Shown: positions 1 to 6,206 of the stretch, piece after piece
Layout: each line of letters starts with the position of its first letter
Position numbering within the stretch: position 1 is the first letter of the stretch
NCBI GenBank assembly: GCA_002479405.1
Contig: DLMX01000058.1
Span: 11,550-19,703 of the forward strand
Source of the DNA: Methylophilaceae bacterium UBA7525
GTDB taxonomy: Bacteria; Pseudomonadota; Gammaproteobacteria; Burkholderiales; Methylophilaceae
Reading direction: 5' to 3'
DNA: 8,154 bases
Position numbers and translations under genes: made by a program
Notes under the pieces: generated by a model
What the model was told of the DNA's origin: nothing
What the model saw: the letters and a program-made list of their open reading frames with translations, nothing else
Databases searched by the model: none

Positions 1-1532
1 GTGAGCTGGGCGAGATCGATGTTGCGCGCATCGATGTCGGCGACCAGATGCGAGGCCACGCCGAAAGGCTCGCGCACGCGCAGGCCGGTGACCATCAGGT
101 AGCCATCGAACACCGACACCACCAGTGCCCCGTCGAGGACGATCTCGCCGGGATCGACGCGCAGCCCGGGCAATGACGCGGACAGCACGCCGGCCATTTC
201 CGGCATCCCCAGGGCAACGCTCAGCAGGGGCATGGCAATCGGCTCGACGACCACGCTGCCGCCACCATGCCAGCCATCCTCGCGGCGCTGCAGGCGCAGA
301 TCCGAAAACGCCAGGGCGCCGTCGAGCAGCGGGATGCGCAGGGCCTCCAGCACCACCTCGCCACCATGGGCCCGGGCATCAACCGTAAAGGCCCCGAGAG
401 CAAGCTTCTGCCAGCGCCCGCCGCCCACATCGAGCACGATGCGCGTCGGCAACGCCGCACGCCAGGGCAGCGCACCGCTCACCGGTCCGAAGGCCAGCGC
501 GCCGTCGGCCAGGCTCAGGCCGGCCGCGTCGACGGCGAGGTCGATGGCCTGCAGCTCCCCGTGCTCGATCACCACCCCGCCGCTGGCGTGCCCGGCAAAG
601 ATCAGCCCGTCGGCCTGTGCCGGCAGCAGTACGGGGGCAAGGTAACGCGGCCCGATGACCGCCAGGTCGGCCATCGACACGCTCAGCGCAAGCTCCTCCA
701 GTACCTGCGCACGCAGGTCGTAACGCCCCCGCGCATCGATCCGCTCCACGCCCTCCAGGTGCGCGGACAGTGCATCGACATGCAGCACGCCGTCGACCAT
801 GCGGCCGCTGGCGCTGCTGCGGGCACCGGCAGTGAGATAGAGCGGATGCAGGTAGGCCTCGCCCGCCGTCCATGCCAGCGCCCCACGCCAATGCCAGCCC
901 TGCGCGGCGGCCTCGCCCCCGCCCTGCAGGCTGAGTGCGACCCCTTCTGCGGCCTGCAAGCCGTCGGCGGAGCCGAAGGCGAGTTCACGCACCTGCACCG
1001 ACCACTGCGCCGCAGCGGCGGACAGCTCAAGGCCGCCATCGACGCTGCCACTCACCTGCCATTGCGCCAGTTGCGGCCAATAGGCGTGCACGGCGGCCAG
1101 CGGCAGCGCCTCCAGGCGCGCGCGCAGCCGTGCCGCCTCCGCCACCTCGACGGTCAACTGGCCACCGCCGGCGAGGCGTGCATCGACACGCAGATCCTGG
1201 CGGGCCAGATCGGCAGCCAGCTGCAGCGCATCGCCGAGCAGCATGCCGGCCGCTTCCAGGCGGCCGTCGACACAGCGCAGGCGGTCATCGACCAGACTCA
1301 GGTGTGCGCACTCCAGCGCCACGGCATCGACCGCCTGCGCCTCCACGGCGAGGCGTGCGGCGCGCAGTTGCGCACCGCCAGCGCCGTCGAGGCGCATCTG
1401 CAGCTCTTCGGCGCGCAACTGCGGATGGGTGAGACGGCCGATGTCGACCGTCAGGCTGCGCGCCTCGGCAGCGCCACCCCAGGCGCAGGCGAGAAAGATG
1501 GCGACGGCGGCCGCACGCACAGCCGCCACCAT
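1..1532 (-). CDS. Exported YdbH/AsmA-like envelope protein (3' end cut off)
   Basis: The frame is open from ATG 1532 to the window edge: 510 complete codons with no stop. The N-terminus looks like a Sec signal peptide: short n-region with one Arg, hydrophobic stretch AAAVAIFLACAWGG, and cleavage likely after AEA near residue 24. The rest is rich in alternating hydrophobic residues and short Gly/Asp turns, as in long beta-rich AsmA/YdbH/TamB-type proteins. The last visible part (about residues 460-510, with FDGYLMVTGLRVREPFG and IDARNIDLAQL) resembles the C-terminal DctA-YdbH region. In that family, E. coli YdbH acts with TamB and YhdP in phospholipid movement between the two membranes; applying this here is inference. 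The start lies 4 bases after the cysM stop (TGA GCGC ATG) with no clear Shine-Dalgarno, suggesting coupled translation. The gene is certain as a coding region and its family is probable. GC is very high (65% and 75% in two counted lines). Confidence 0.8.
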   Translation of the reverse strand, partial: MVAAVRAAAVAIFLACAWGGAAEARSLTVDIGRLTHPQLRAEELQMRLDGAGGAQLRAARLAVEAQAVDAVALECAHLSLVDDRLRCVDGRLEAAGMLLGDALQLAADLARQDLRVDARLAGGGQLTVEVAEAARLRARLEALPLAAVHAYWPQLAQWQVSGSVDGGLELSAAAAQWSVQVRELAFGSADGLQAAEGVALSLQGGGEAAAQGWHWRGALAWTAGEAYLHPLYLTAGARSSASGRMVDGVLHVDALSAHLEGVERIDARGRYDLRAQVLEELALSVSMADLAVIGPRYLAPVLLPAQADGLIFAGHASGGVVIEHGELQAIDLAVDAAGLSLADGALAFGPVSGALPWRAALPTRIVLDVGGGRWQKLALGAFTVDARAHGGEVVLEALRIPLLDGALAFSDLRLQRREDGWHGGGSVVVEPIAMPLLSVALGMPEMAGVLSASLPGLRVDPGEIVLDGALVVSVFDGYLMVTGLRVREPFGVASHLVADIDARNIDLAQL

Positions 1533-1536
1533 GCGC

Positions 1537-2427
1537 TCAGCCGGGGAAGACGCCGGTGGACAGGTAACGGTCACCACGGTCGCAGACGATGGTGACAATC
1601 ACCGCGTCTTCCACTTCGGTGGCCAGGCGCAGGGCGACGTGGATCGCCCCCCCGGAGGAGATGCCGGCGAAGATGCCCTCCTCGCGCGCCAGCCGGCGCG
1701 TCATCTCCTCGGCGTCGGCCTGGCTGACGTACTCCAGGCGGTCGACCCGCGGCTTCTCGTAGATCTTCGGCAGGTAGGCCTCCGGCCACTTGCGGATACC
1801 GGGAATCTGCGCGCCCTCCTCCGGCTGGCAGCCGATGATCTGCACTGCCGGATTGCGCTCCTTGAGGAAACGCGAGGTACCCATGATGGTTCCGGTGGTA
1901 CCCATGCTGCTGACGAAGTGGGTGATCGTGCCGCCGGTCTGCTCCCACAGCTCGGGGCCGGTACCTTCGTAGTGGGCGAGCGGATTGTCGGGATTGGCGA
2001 ACTGATCGAGGATGATGCCCTGCCCCTCGTCACGCATCTGTTCGGCTACGTCGCGGGCCATTTCCATGCCGCCCTCGCGGGCGGTCAGCACCAGCTCGGC
2101 ACCGAAGGCACGCATGCTCTGGCGGCGTTCGACGCTCTGGTTCTCCGGCATCACCAGGATCATGCGGTAGCCGCGCATCGCGGCGGCCATTGCCAGCGCA
2201 ATGCCGGTGTTGCCGCTGGTAGCCTCGATGAGGGTGTCACCCGGACGGATGTCGCCGCGCGCCTCGGCGCGCATGATCATCGACAGCGCCGGGCGGTCCT
2301 TGACCGACCCGGCGGGGTTGTTGCCTTCGAGCTTGGCGAGGATGACGTTGTTGCGCCCCGCGTTGATGCGCTTGAGACGGACCAGCGGCGTGTGGCCGAC
2401 GTAGTCTTCGAGGGTCTTGAATTCCAT
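1537..2427 (-). CDS. cysM: Cysteine synthase B (O-acetylserine sulfhydrylase, CysM type)
   Basis: This is a 296-residue cytosolic PLP enzyme that makes cysteine from O-acetylserine and sulfide; CysM members also accept thiosulfate. Visible motifs are SVKDR with the PLP-binding Lys43, the substrate loop TSGNTG (70-75), the phosphate-binding GTTGT (176-180), SSGG (257-260), and the C-terminal CDRGDRYLSTGVF. The segment PGIRKWPEAYLPKI (209-222) is the CysM-type sequence and separates it from CysK. The length fits E. coli CysM (303). ATG 2427 was chosen because it gives the family N-terminus MEFKTLEDYVGHTPLVRL and has GGAAG at 2432-2436 just upstream. An in-frame upstream extension to 2499 encodes only Arg/Gly-rich sequence. 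It lies 72 bases after lapB and 4 bases before the exported protein gene, probably in one transcript. All key residues are present. Confidence 0.97.
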   Translation of the reverse strand: MEFKTLEDYVGHTPLVRLKRINAGRNNVILAKLEGNNPAGSVKDRPALSMIMRAEARGDIRPGDTLIEATSGNTGIALAMAAAMRGYRMILVMPENQSVERRQSMRAFGAELVLTAREGGMEMARDVAEQMRDEGQGIILDQFANPDNPLAHYEGTGPELWEQTGGTITHFVSSMGTTGTIMGTSRFLKERNPAVQIIGCQPEEGAQIPGIRKWPEAYLPKIYEKPRVDRLEYVSQADAEEMTRRLAREEGIFAGISSGGAIHVALRLATEVEDAVIVTIVCDRGDRYLSTGVFPG

Positions 2428-2440
2428 GTCGCTTCCGTGT

Positions 2441-2457
2441 TCGGGCAATGCGCCCGA
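2441..2457 (-). promoter_or_regulatory. Small inverted repeat in the lapB-cysM spacer
   Basis: A perfect 6-bp inverted repeat (TCGGGC, 5-base loop, GCCCGA) lies just upstream of the cysM ribosome-binding site. No T-run follows it on the minus strand, so it is not a convincing terminator. It could be an mRNA hairpin insulating lapB from cysM, an operator half-site pair, or chance in GC-rich DNA. A TAAGAT just upstream on the minus strand matches the -10 consensus at only 4 of 6 bases and has no partner -35, so no promoter is called. Confidence 0.3.
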
Positions 2458-2499
2458 TCTTACCCCCGGACGGCCGCCGCGGCGAGCGCCGGAGGGCAC

Positions 2500-3675
2500 T
2501 CACGGCGCCAGATCGAATTCCTCGGTGCGCCGCGGCGGGTAGGTTTCCCAGCCACCGCAGGCCGGGCAGCGCCAGTGGAACTGGCGGGCCTTGAAGCCGC
2601 AGGCATCGCAACGGTAGCGCGCAACCTTGCGGGTGTGGCCGTGGATGAGCTGCTTGACCAGCTCGATGTCGCCGCGCTGCTCGCTGGGAGCGTTGATCAG
2701 CGCCGCCTCGAGCAGCTTGTCAAGCCCGAGCAGGGTGGGGTTGCGGCGCAGCTCCTCGCGCACCAGGTCATAGGCCGCCTTTGCCCCGCGCGACTCCAGC
2801 TCCCACTGGAAAACACGGTCGAGCAGATCCAGCGAGGCATGGCGCTGCAGCCACGAACGCAGCAGCACGTTGCCCTGTTCGACGCGGCCAAGACGGCGGT
2901 AGGCATCCATGGCACGCTCGGCGGCCAGGGCAAGATAGACCGGGTTCTGGCTCTCCACCCGCTTCCATGCATCAAGGGCATCCTCGTCGCGACCCTCGGC
3001 AGCATGGATGTCGCCGAGGATGAGACTGGCGCGCACGCAGCCGCGATTGATCGCCAGCGCCTCATCGACCGCCCTGCGGGCCTCCTCGTGACGCGAATCG
3101 GCAAGCGCGGCGGTAGCCAGCTCGCAGTGGAAGTTGGCCACTTCGGTGCGCCACAGCACACTCTCGTGGTCGGGGAGCGCACGGGCCACCTCGATGGCGC
3201 GCGCCCACTCCTTCTCCTGCTGATAGATCTCCAGCAGGTAACGCAGCGCAACATCGTTCAGACGGGTGCCGCGCAGCTTGACGAAAACCGCTTCGGCGCG
3301 ATCCAGGAGGCCGGCCTTGAGGAAGTCCTGCCCCAGTTCGCCGAGCGCCTGCAGGCGCTGTTCCTCGCTGAGATCCTCGCGATCGACGAGGTTCTGGTGC
3401 ATGCGGATGGCACGATCGGTCTCGCCGCGGCGGCGGAACAGGCTGCCGAGGGCGAAGTGCAGCTCGATGGTGTGGGGGTCGATCTTGACCGCCTCGATGA
3501 AGGCGTCGATGGCCTTGTCCTGCTGCTCGTTGAGCAGGAAGTTGATGCCGTTCAGGTAGGAGCGCGGCAACGCGCGCGATTCATGGACGACCTGACGGAT
3601 GTCGATGCGCGCGGCCAGCCAGCCGAGCCCGAAGAACAGCGGCAGGGCGAGCAGCCACCAGAATTCGATTTCCAT
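2500..3675 (-). CDS. lapB: LPS assembly protein B, membrane-anchored TPR protein with rubredoxin-type zinc domain
   Basis: At 391 residues the length matches E. coli LapB/YciM (389). It starts with a single N-terminal membrane anchor (FWWLLALPLFFGLGWLAA, about 5-22) followed by the family block QVVHESRALPRSYLNGINFLLNEQ. Tetratricopeptide repeats then run to about residue 340 (for example KAIDAFIEAVKIDP and ELHFALGSLFRRRGETDRAI). The C-terminus is a rubredoxin-like metal knuckle with Cys356, Cys359, Cys370 and Cys373 (YRCDACG, WRCPACGGW). In E. coli, LapB sits at the inner membrane and brings LpxC to the protease FtsH, limiting lipid A synthesis; PbgA/YejM counters it. Both parts E. coli needs, the anchor and the four Cys, are intact here. 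ATG 3675 is 5 bases after the lapA stop with a weak GGA ahead of it, so translation is probably coupled to lapA. Confidence 0.96.
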   Translation of the reverse strand: MEIEFWWLLALPLFFGLGWLAARIDIRQVVHESRALPRSYLNGINFLLNEQQDKAIDAFIEAVKIDPHTIELHFALGSLFRRRGETDRAIRMHQNLVDREDLSEEQRLQALGELGQDFLKAGLLDRAEAVFVKLRGTRLNDVALRYLLEIYQQEKEWARAIEVARALPDHESVLWRTEVANFHCELATAALADSRHEEARRAVDEALAINRGCVRASLILGDIHAAEGRDEDALDAWKRVESQNPVYLALAAERAMDAYRRLGRVEQGNVLLRSWLQRHASLDLLDRVFQWELESRGAKAAYDLVREELRRNPTLLGLDKLLEAALINAPSEQRGDIELVKQLIHGHTRKVARYRCDACGFKARQFHWRCPACGGWETYPPRRTEEFDLAP

Positions 3676-3680
3676 TCCGT

Positions 3681-3977
3681 TCAGTAGGCCTCAGGGGCCT
3701 GTCCGTCAGCCGCGGTGGCGGGGCGTTCGCGCTCGCTGCGGGCGATCTGGCGCCGCAGGCGGCCGATCTCGCGGCGCTGGCGCAGCAAGGCGCCAAAGGT
3801 GGCGGTGACACCCAGCAGTGCACCAGCGGTGAACATGACCAGGATCACGAACACCAGCGGCAGCTCCCACTCGGCACCGAAATAGAAGTACAGGCGGACC
3901 AGATGGTCGTTCTTGACCGCAAAGCCGAACAGGAGGAAGAACAGCAGGAGGCGGAGGACCCACATCAACAGTCGCAT
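3681..3977 (-). CDS. lapA: LapA family inner-membrane protein (DUF1049)
   Basis: A small 98-residue protein with two hydrophobic membrane segments: about 4-22 (LMWVLRLLLFFLLFGFAV) and about 41-62 (LPLVFVILVMFTAGALLGVTA). Between them is a short loop containing NDHLVRLYFYFG. A charged, probably coiled-coil tail follows (RQRREIGRLRRQIARSERER) with an Ala/Pro-rich end. This is the LapA/YciS layout; the E. coli protein is 102 residues and is encoded with LapB. ATG 3977 was chosen because it places the first membrane helix directly at the N-terminus as in relatives. A GTG at 3998 would add seven polar residues and would start almost at the end of the upstream terminator. GGAG at 3989-3992 is a possible but rather distant ribosome-binding site. 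It is followed by lapB after 5 bases. Confidence 0.9.
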   Translation of the reverse strand: MRLLMWVLRLLLFFLLFGFAVKNDHLVRLYFYFGAEWELPLVFVILVMFTAGALLGVTATFGALLRQRREIGRLRRQIARSERERPATAADGQAPEAY

Positions 3978-4001
3978 CCGCTCATTATCTCCGAGCACCG
4001 G

Positions 4002-4030
4002 ACAAAAAAGAAGGCGGCTTGCGCCGCCTT
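4002..4030 (-). terminator. Intrinsic terminator after ihfB
   Basis: On the minus strand this is a perfect 8-bp stem (AAGGCGGC / GCCGCCTT, 4011-4018 with 4023-4030). It is closed by a GCAA tetraloop and followed by C and six T residues (4004-4009). GC-rich stem, stable GNRA loop and U-tract make it a textbook Rho-independent terminator. It lies 34 bases past the ihfB stop and only about 25 bases before the lapA start, so it would end the rpsA-ihfB message and separate or attenuate lapA-lapB. Confidence 0.92.
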
Positions 4031-4064
4031 CCCCACTTTTCCCGGATTTTCACAACCCTGGCAG

Positions 4065-4349
4065 TCAGCCCGCCATATCCACACGCTCACGCAACTCCTT
4101 GCCGGCCTTGAAATGGGGCACGTACTTTTCCGGCACGTGCACCTTCTCACCGGACTTGGGATTGCGGCCCACGCGGGGCGGGCGGTAGTTGAGCGCGAAG
4201 CTCCCGAAGCCGCGGATCTCGATGCGATCACCGCGCGCCAGTGCGTCAGTCATCGCATCGAGGATCATCTTGACCGCGTAATCGGCGTCCTTTGCGACCA
4301 GCTGGGGAAAACGCTCCGCCAGCTGGGCGATCAGCTCCGATTTGGTCAT
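4065..4349 (-). CDS. ihfB: Integration host factor subunit beta
   Basis: A 94-residue member of the HU/IHF nucleoid-protein family, the same length as E. coli IhfB. It forms a heterodimer with IhfA that binds specific DNA sites and bends them sharply. The N-terminal dimer half has MTKSELIAQLAERFPQL. The DNA-binding half has RGFGSFALNYRPPRVGRNPK, with the arm-tip proline in GRNPKSGEKV, then VPHFKAGKELRERV. The N-terminus MTKSELI and the position directly after rpsA identify it as the beta subunit rather than IhfA or HU. It begins 11 bases after the rpsA stop with no strong Shine-Dalgarno, so it probably depends on translation of rpsA, a pairing conserved in many proteobacteria. A strong terminator follows. 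Confidence 0.97.
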   Translation of the reverse strand: MTKSELIAQLAERFPQLVAKDADYAVKMILDAMTDALARGDRIEIRGFGSFALNYRPPRVGRNPKSGEKVHVPEKYVPHFKAGKELRERVDMAG

Positions 4350-4360
4350 GATCGGTCAGC

Positions 4361-6073
4361 TTACTGCTTCTGCTCGTTCAGCTTGGCCTTGAGCAGGGCA
4401 CCCAGGTTGGTCGTGCCAGCCGAGCCCGAACCTTCCGAGGCGAGCTTGTTCATGGCTTCGGACTGCTCGGCCTGATCCTTGGCGCGGATCGACAGGCTGA
4501 TCGAGCGGGTCTTGCGATCGACGTTGATCACCAGCGCCTCGACCTCGTCACCTTCCTTGAGGACGGTGGTCAGGTCATCCACGCGATGGGCAGCCGCTTC
4601 GGAAGCGCGCAGGTAGCCTTCGACGTCGTCACCCAGCGAGATCACCGCACCGCGGGCCTCGACCGACTTCACGGTGCCGCGCACGAGGCTGTTCTTCTCG
4701 TGGGTGGCAATGAAGTTGGTGTAGGGGTCGCCTTCGAGCTGCTTGATGCCGAGCGAGATACGCTCGCGCTCGACGTCGATCGCCAGCACCACGGCCTCGA
4801 CCTCGTCGCCCTTCTTGAACTTGCGCACGGCGTCTTCGCCGGACTCGCTCCAGGACAGATCGGACAGGTGCACCAGACCATCGATGCCGCCTTCCAGGCC
4901 GATGAACACGCCGAAGTCGGTGATCGACTTGATCTGGCCGCTGACCTTGTCGCCCTTCTTGTGGTTCATGTTGAACTCTTCCCACGGGTTGGCAGCGCAC
5001 TGCTTCATGCCCAGGGAGATGCGGCGGCGGTCTTCGTCGATGTCGAGGATCATCACTTCGACCTCATCGCCCAGCTGGACGACCTTGGTCGGGTGGATGT
5101 TCTTGTTGGTCCAGTCCATCTCGGAGACGTGCACCAGGCCTTCGATGCCCTGCTCGACTTCCACGAAGGCGCCGTAGTCGGTGATGTTGGTGACCTTGCC
5201 GAACAGGCGGGTACCCTGCGGGTAGCGGCGGGCGATGCCGACCCACGGATCTTCGCCGAGCTGCTTGAGGCCCAGCGAGACGCGGTTCTTGTCCTGGTCG
5301 AACTTGAGCACCTTGGCTTCGATCTCGTCACCGACATTGAGCACTTCGGACGGGTGACGGACACGGCGCCAGGCCAGGTCGGTGATGTGCAGCAGGCCAT
5401 CGATGCCACCGAGGTCGACGAACGCACCGTAGTCGGTGATGTTCTTGACGATACCCTTGACCACTGCGCCTTCTTTCAGTGAATCCAGCAGTGCTTCGCG
5501 GTCGGCACCCATGGTTTCTTCCAGGACTGCACGACGGGAAACGACGACGTTGTTGCGCTTGCGGTCAAGCTTGATAACCTTGAAGTCCCATTCCTTGTTT
5601 TCGAACGGGGTGGTGTCCTTGACTGGACGCATATCAACCAGAGAGCCTGGCAGGAATGCGCGGATTCCGTTGACCATAACGGTCAGGCCGCCCTTGACGC
5701 GGCCGCTGATCAGGCCCTTGATGATGCGGGCTTCGTTCATGGCTTCTTCCAGATCGAGCCATGCCTGCATCTTCTTCGCCTTGTCGCGGGACAGAACGGT
5801 GGAACCGTAGCCATCTTCCAGTTTTTCGATAGCGACTTTAACAAAGTCGCCGACCTTGACTTCGATATTGCCCTGGTCGTCACGGAATTCAGCGGCGTTG
5901 ATGACGCTTTCGGACTTCAGACCTGCATTGACGATAACGAAATCGGAGTCTACGGAAATAACTTCAGCGGTGATCACTTCACCGGAGCGCATTTCCTGGC
6001 GAGCAAGGCTCTCCTCGAATAACGCTGCGAAGCTTTCCATAGAGGAAGATGGGTTTGTGGAAACGTTAGCCAT
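4361..6073 (-). CDS. rpsA: 30S ribosomal protein S1
   Basis: A 570-residue protein with six S1 (OB-fold) RNA-binding domains, near residues 30-96, 114-180, 201-269, 286-356, 373-443 and 460-529 by comparison with E. coli S1 (557 residues). Repeated marks are NITDYGAFVDLGGIDGLLHITDL, here split as NITDYGAFV and GLLHITDL, plus GLVHVSEMDWTNKNIHP and GLVHLSDLSW. The first two domains bind the ribosome; the others bind mRNA and help initiation. The tail NLGALLKAKLNEQKQ is of betaproteobacterial type. ATG 6073 was chosen because it gives MANVSTNPSSSMESFAALFEESL and has AGGT 8 bases upstream; 18 further in-frame residues upstream are not family-like. Codon choice changes along the gene: T- and A-ending codons are common in the 5' third, while G/C-ending codons dominate later (see findings). 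The reading frame and domain order are intact. Confidence 0.98.
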   Translation of the reverse strand: MANVSTNPSSSMESFAALFEESLARQEMRSGEVITAEVISVDSDFVIVNAGLKSESVINAAEFRDDQGNIEVKVGDFVKVAIEKLEDGYGSTVLSRDKAKKMQAWLDLEEAMNEARIIKGLISGRVKGGLTVMVNGIRAFLPGSLVDMRPVKDTTPFENKEWDFKVIKLDRKRNNVVVSRRAVLEETMGADREALLDSLKEGAVVKGIVKNITDYGAFVDLGGIDGLLHITDLAWRRVRHPSEVLNVGDEIEAKVLKFDQDKNRVSLGLKQLGEDPWVGIARRYPQGTRLFGKVTNITDYGAFVEVEQGIEGLVHVSEMDWTNKNIHPTKVVQLGDEVEVMILDIDEDRRRISLGMKQCAANPWEEFNMNHKKGDKVSGQIKSITDFGVFIGLEGGIDGLVHLSDLSWSESGEDAVRKFKKGDEVEAVVLAIDVERERISLGIKQLEGDPYTNFIATHEKNSLVRGTVKSVEARGAVISLGDDVEGYLRASEAAAHRVDDLTTVLKEGDEVEALVINVDRKTRSISLSIRAKDQAEQSEAMNKLASEGSGSAGTTNLGALLKAKLNEQKQ

Positions 6074-6120
6074 TAAAAAATACCTAGTAGTATCCCACCT
6101 GGCGGCGGGTAAAGTTAAAA
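6074..6120 (-). promoter_or_regulatory. U-rich rpsA leader and ribosome-binding site
   Basis: Just before the rpsA ATG the message would read AGGT, then an eight-base AU-only spacer (ATTTTTTA), then ATG. A second U-run (CTTTTTTAAC) lies about 35 bases further upstream, and a second AGGTGGG lies between them. S1 binds U-rich single-stranded RNA, and in E. coli it represses its own translation through the rpsA leader, so self-regulation here is plausible. The motifs are seen; the regulation is inferred. Confidence 0.5.
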
Positions 6121-6160
6121 AAGCCATAAACCTTGGGGGTTCACGGCACCATGAAAAAGA

Positions 6161-6188
6161 ATTCTAACACGTTGATGTTGTTATACAA
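6161..6188 (-). promoter_or_regulatory. Possible sigma70-type promoter for rpsA
   Basis: On the minus strand, TTGTAT (6183-6188) and TAGAAT (6161-6166) are separated by 16 bases. The -10 box matches TATAAT at 5 of 6 positions; the -35 box matches only TTG. Transcription would start near 6154 and give a leader of about 80 bases. This spacer is the only sizeable non-coding AT-rich stretch ahead of rpsA, which supports a promoter here. The exact boxes are a guess. Confidence 0.4.
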
Positions 6189-6199
6189 ATAACAACATC
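6174..6199. repeat. Perfect 11-bp palindrome in the cmk-rpsA spacer
   Basis: Arms GATGTTGTTAT (6174-6184) and ATAACAACATC (6189-6199) are exact reverse complements around a 4-base centre. The sequence is AT-rich and no T-run follows on either strand close by, so it is a poor intrinsic terminator. Its inner part overlaps the candidate -35 box of the rpsA promoter, which suits an operator for a dimeric regulator. It begins 8 bases beyond the cmk stop, so an mRNA 3' hairpin for the aroA-cmk transcript is the alternative. Confidence 0.75.
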
Positions 6200-6206
6200 T
6201 CATTTC

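Noticed and set aside
232..1595. Several long plus-strand and alternative minus-strand open frames at the left end
   Set aside because: They are low-complexity Arg/Ala/Pro-rich translations opposite or out of phase with the exported protein, whose frame has a signal peptide and continuous protein-like sequence.
2428..2499. N-terminal extension of cysM to 2499 and a promoter around TAAGAT
   Set aside because: The extension is Arg/Gly-rich and not family-like, and ATG 2427 has a good GGAAG. The -10-like box matches 4 of 6 bases and lacks a -35.
1243..3687. 814-codon open frame on the plus strand opposite cysM and lapB
   Set aside because: It is the exact antisense frame (first codon base opposite third base) of GC-rich genes that avoid TTA, CTA and TCA codons. 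Its translation has no recognisable domain, and the minus-strand genes are certain.
3978..3998. GTG 3998 as an earlier lapA start
   Set aside because: It would add seven polar residues before the first membrane helix and would begin about six bases after the terminator U-tract.
4586..5482. 298-codon plus-strand open frame opposite rpsA
   Set aside because: It is a shadow of the repeated S1 domains; its repeats simply mirror those of rpsA.
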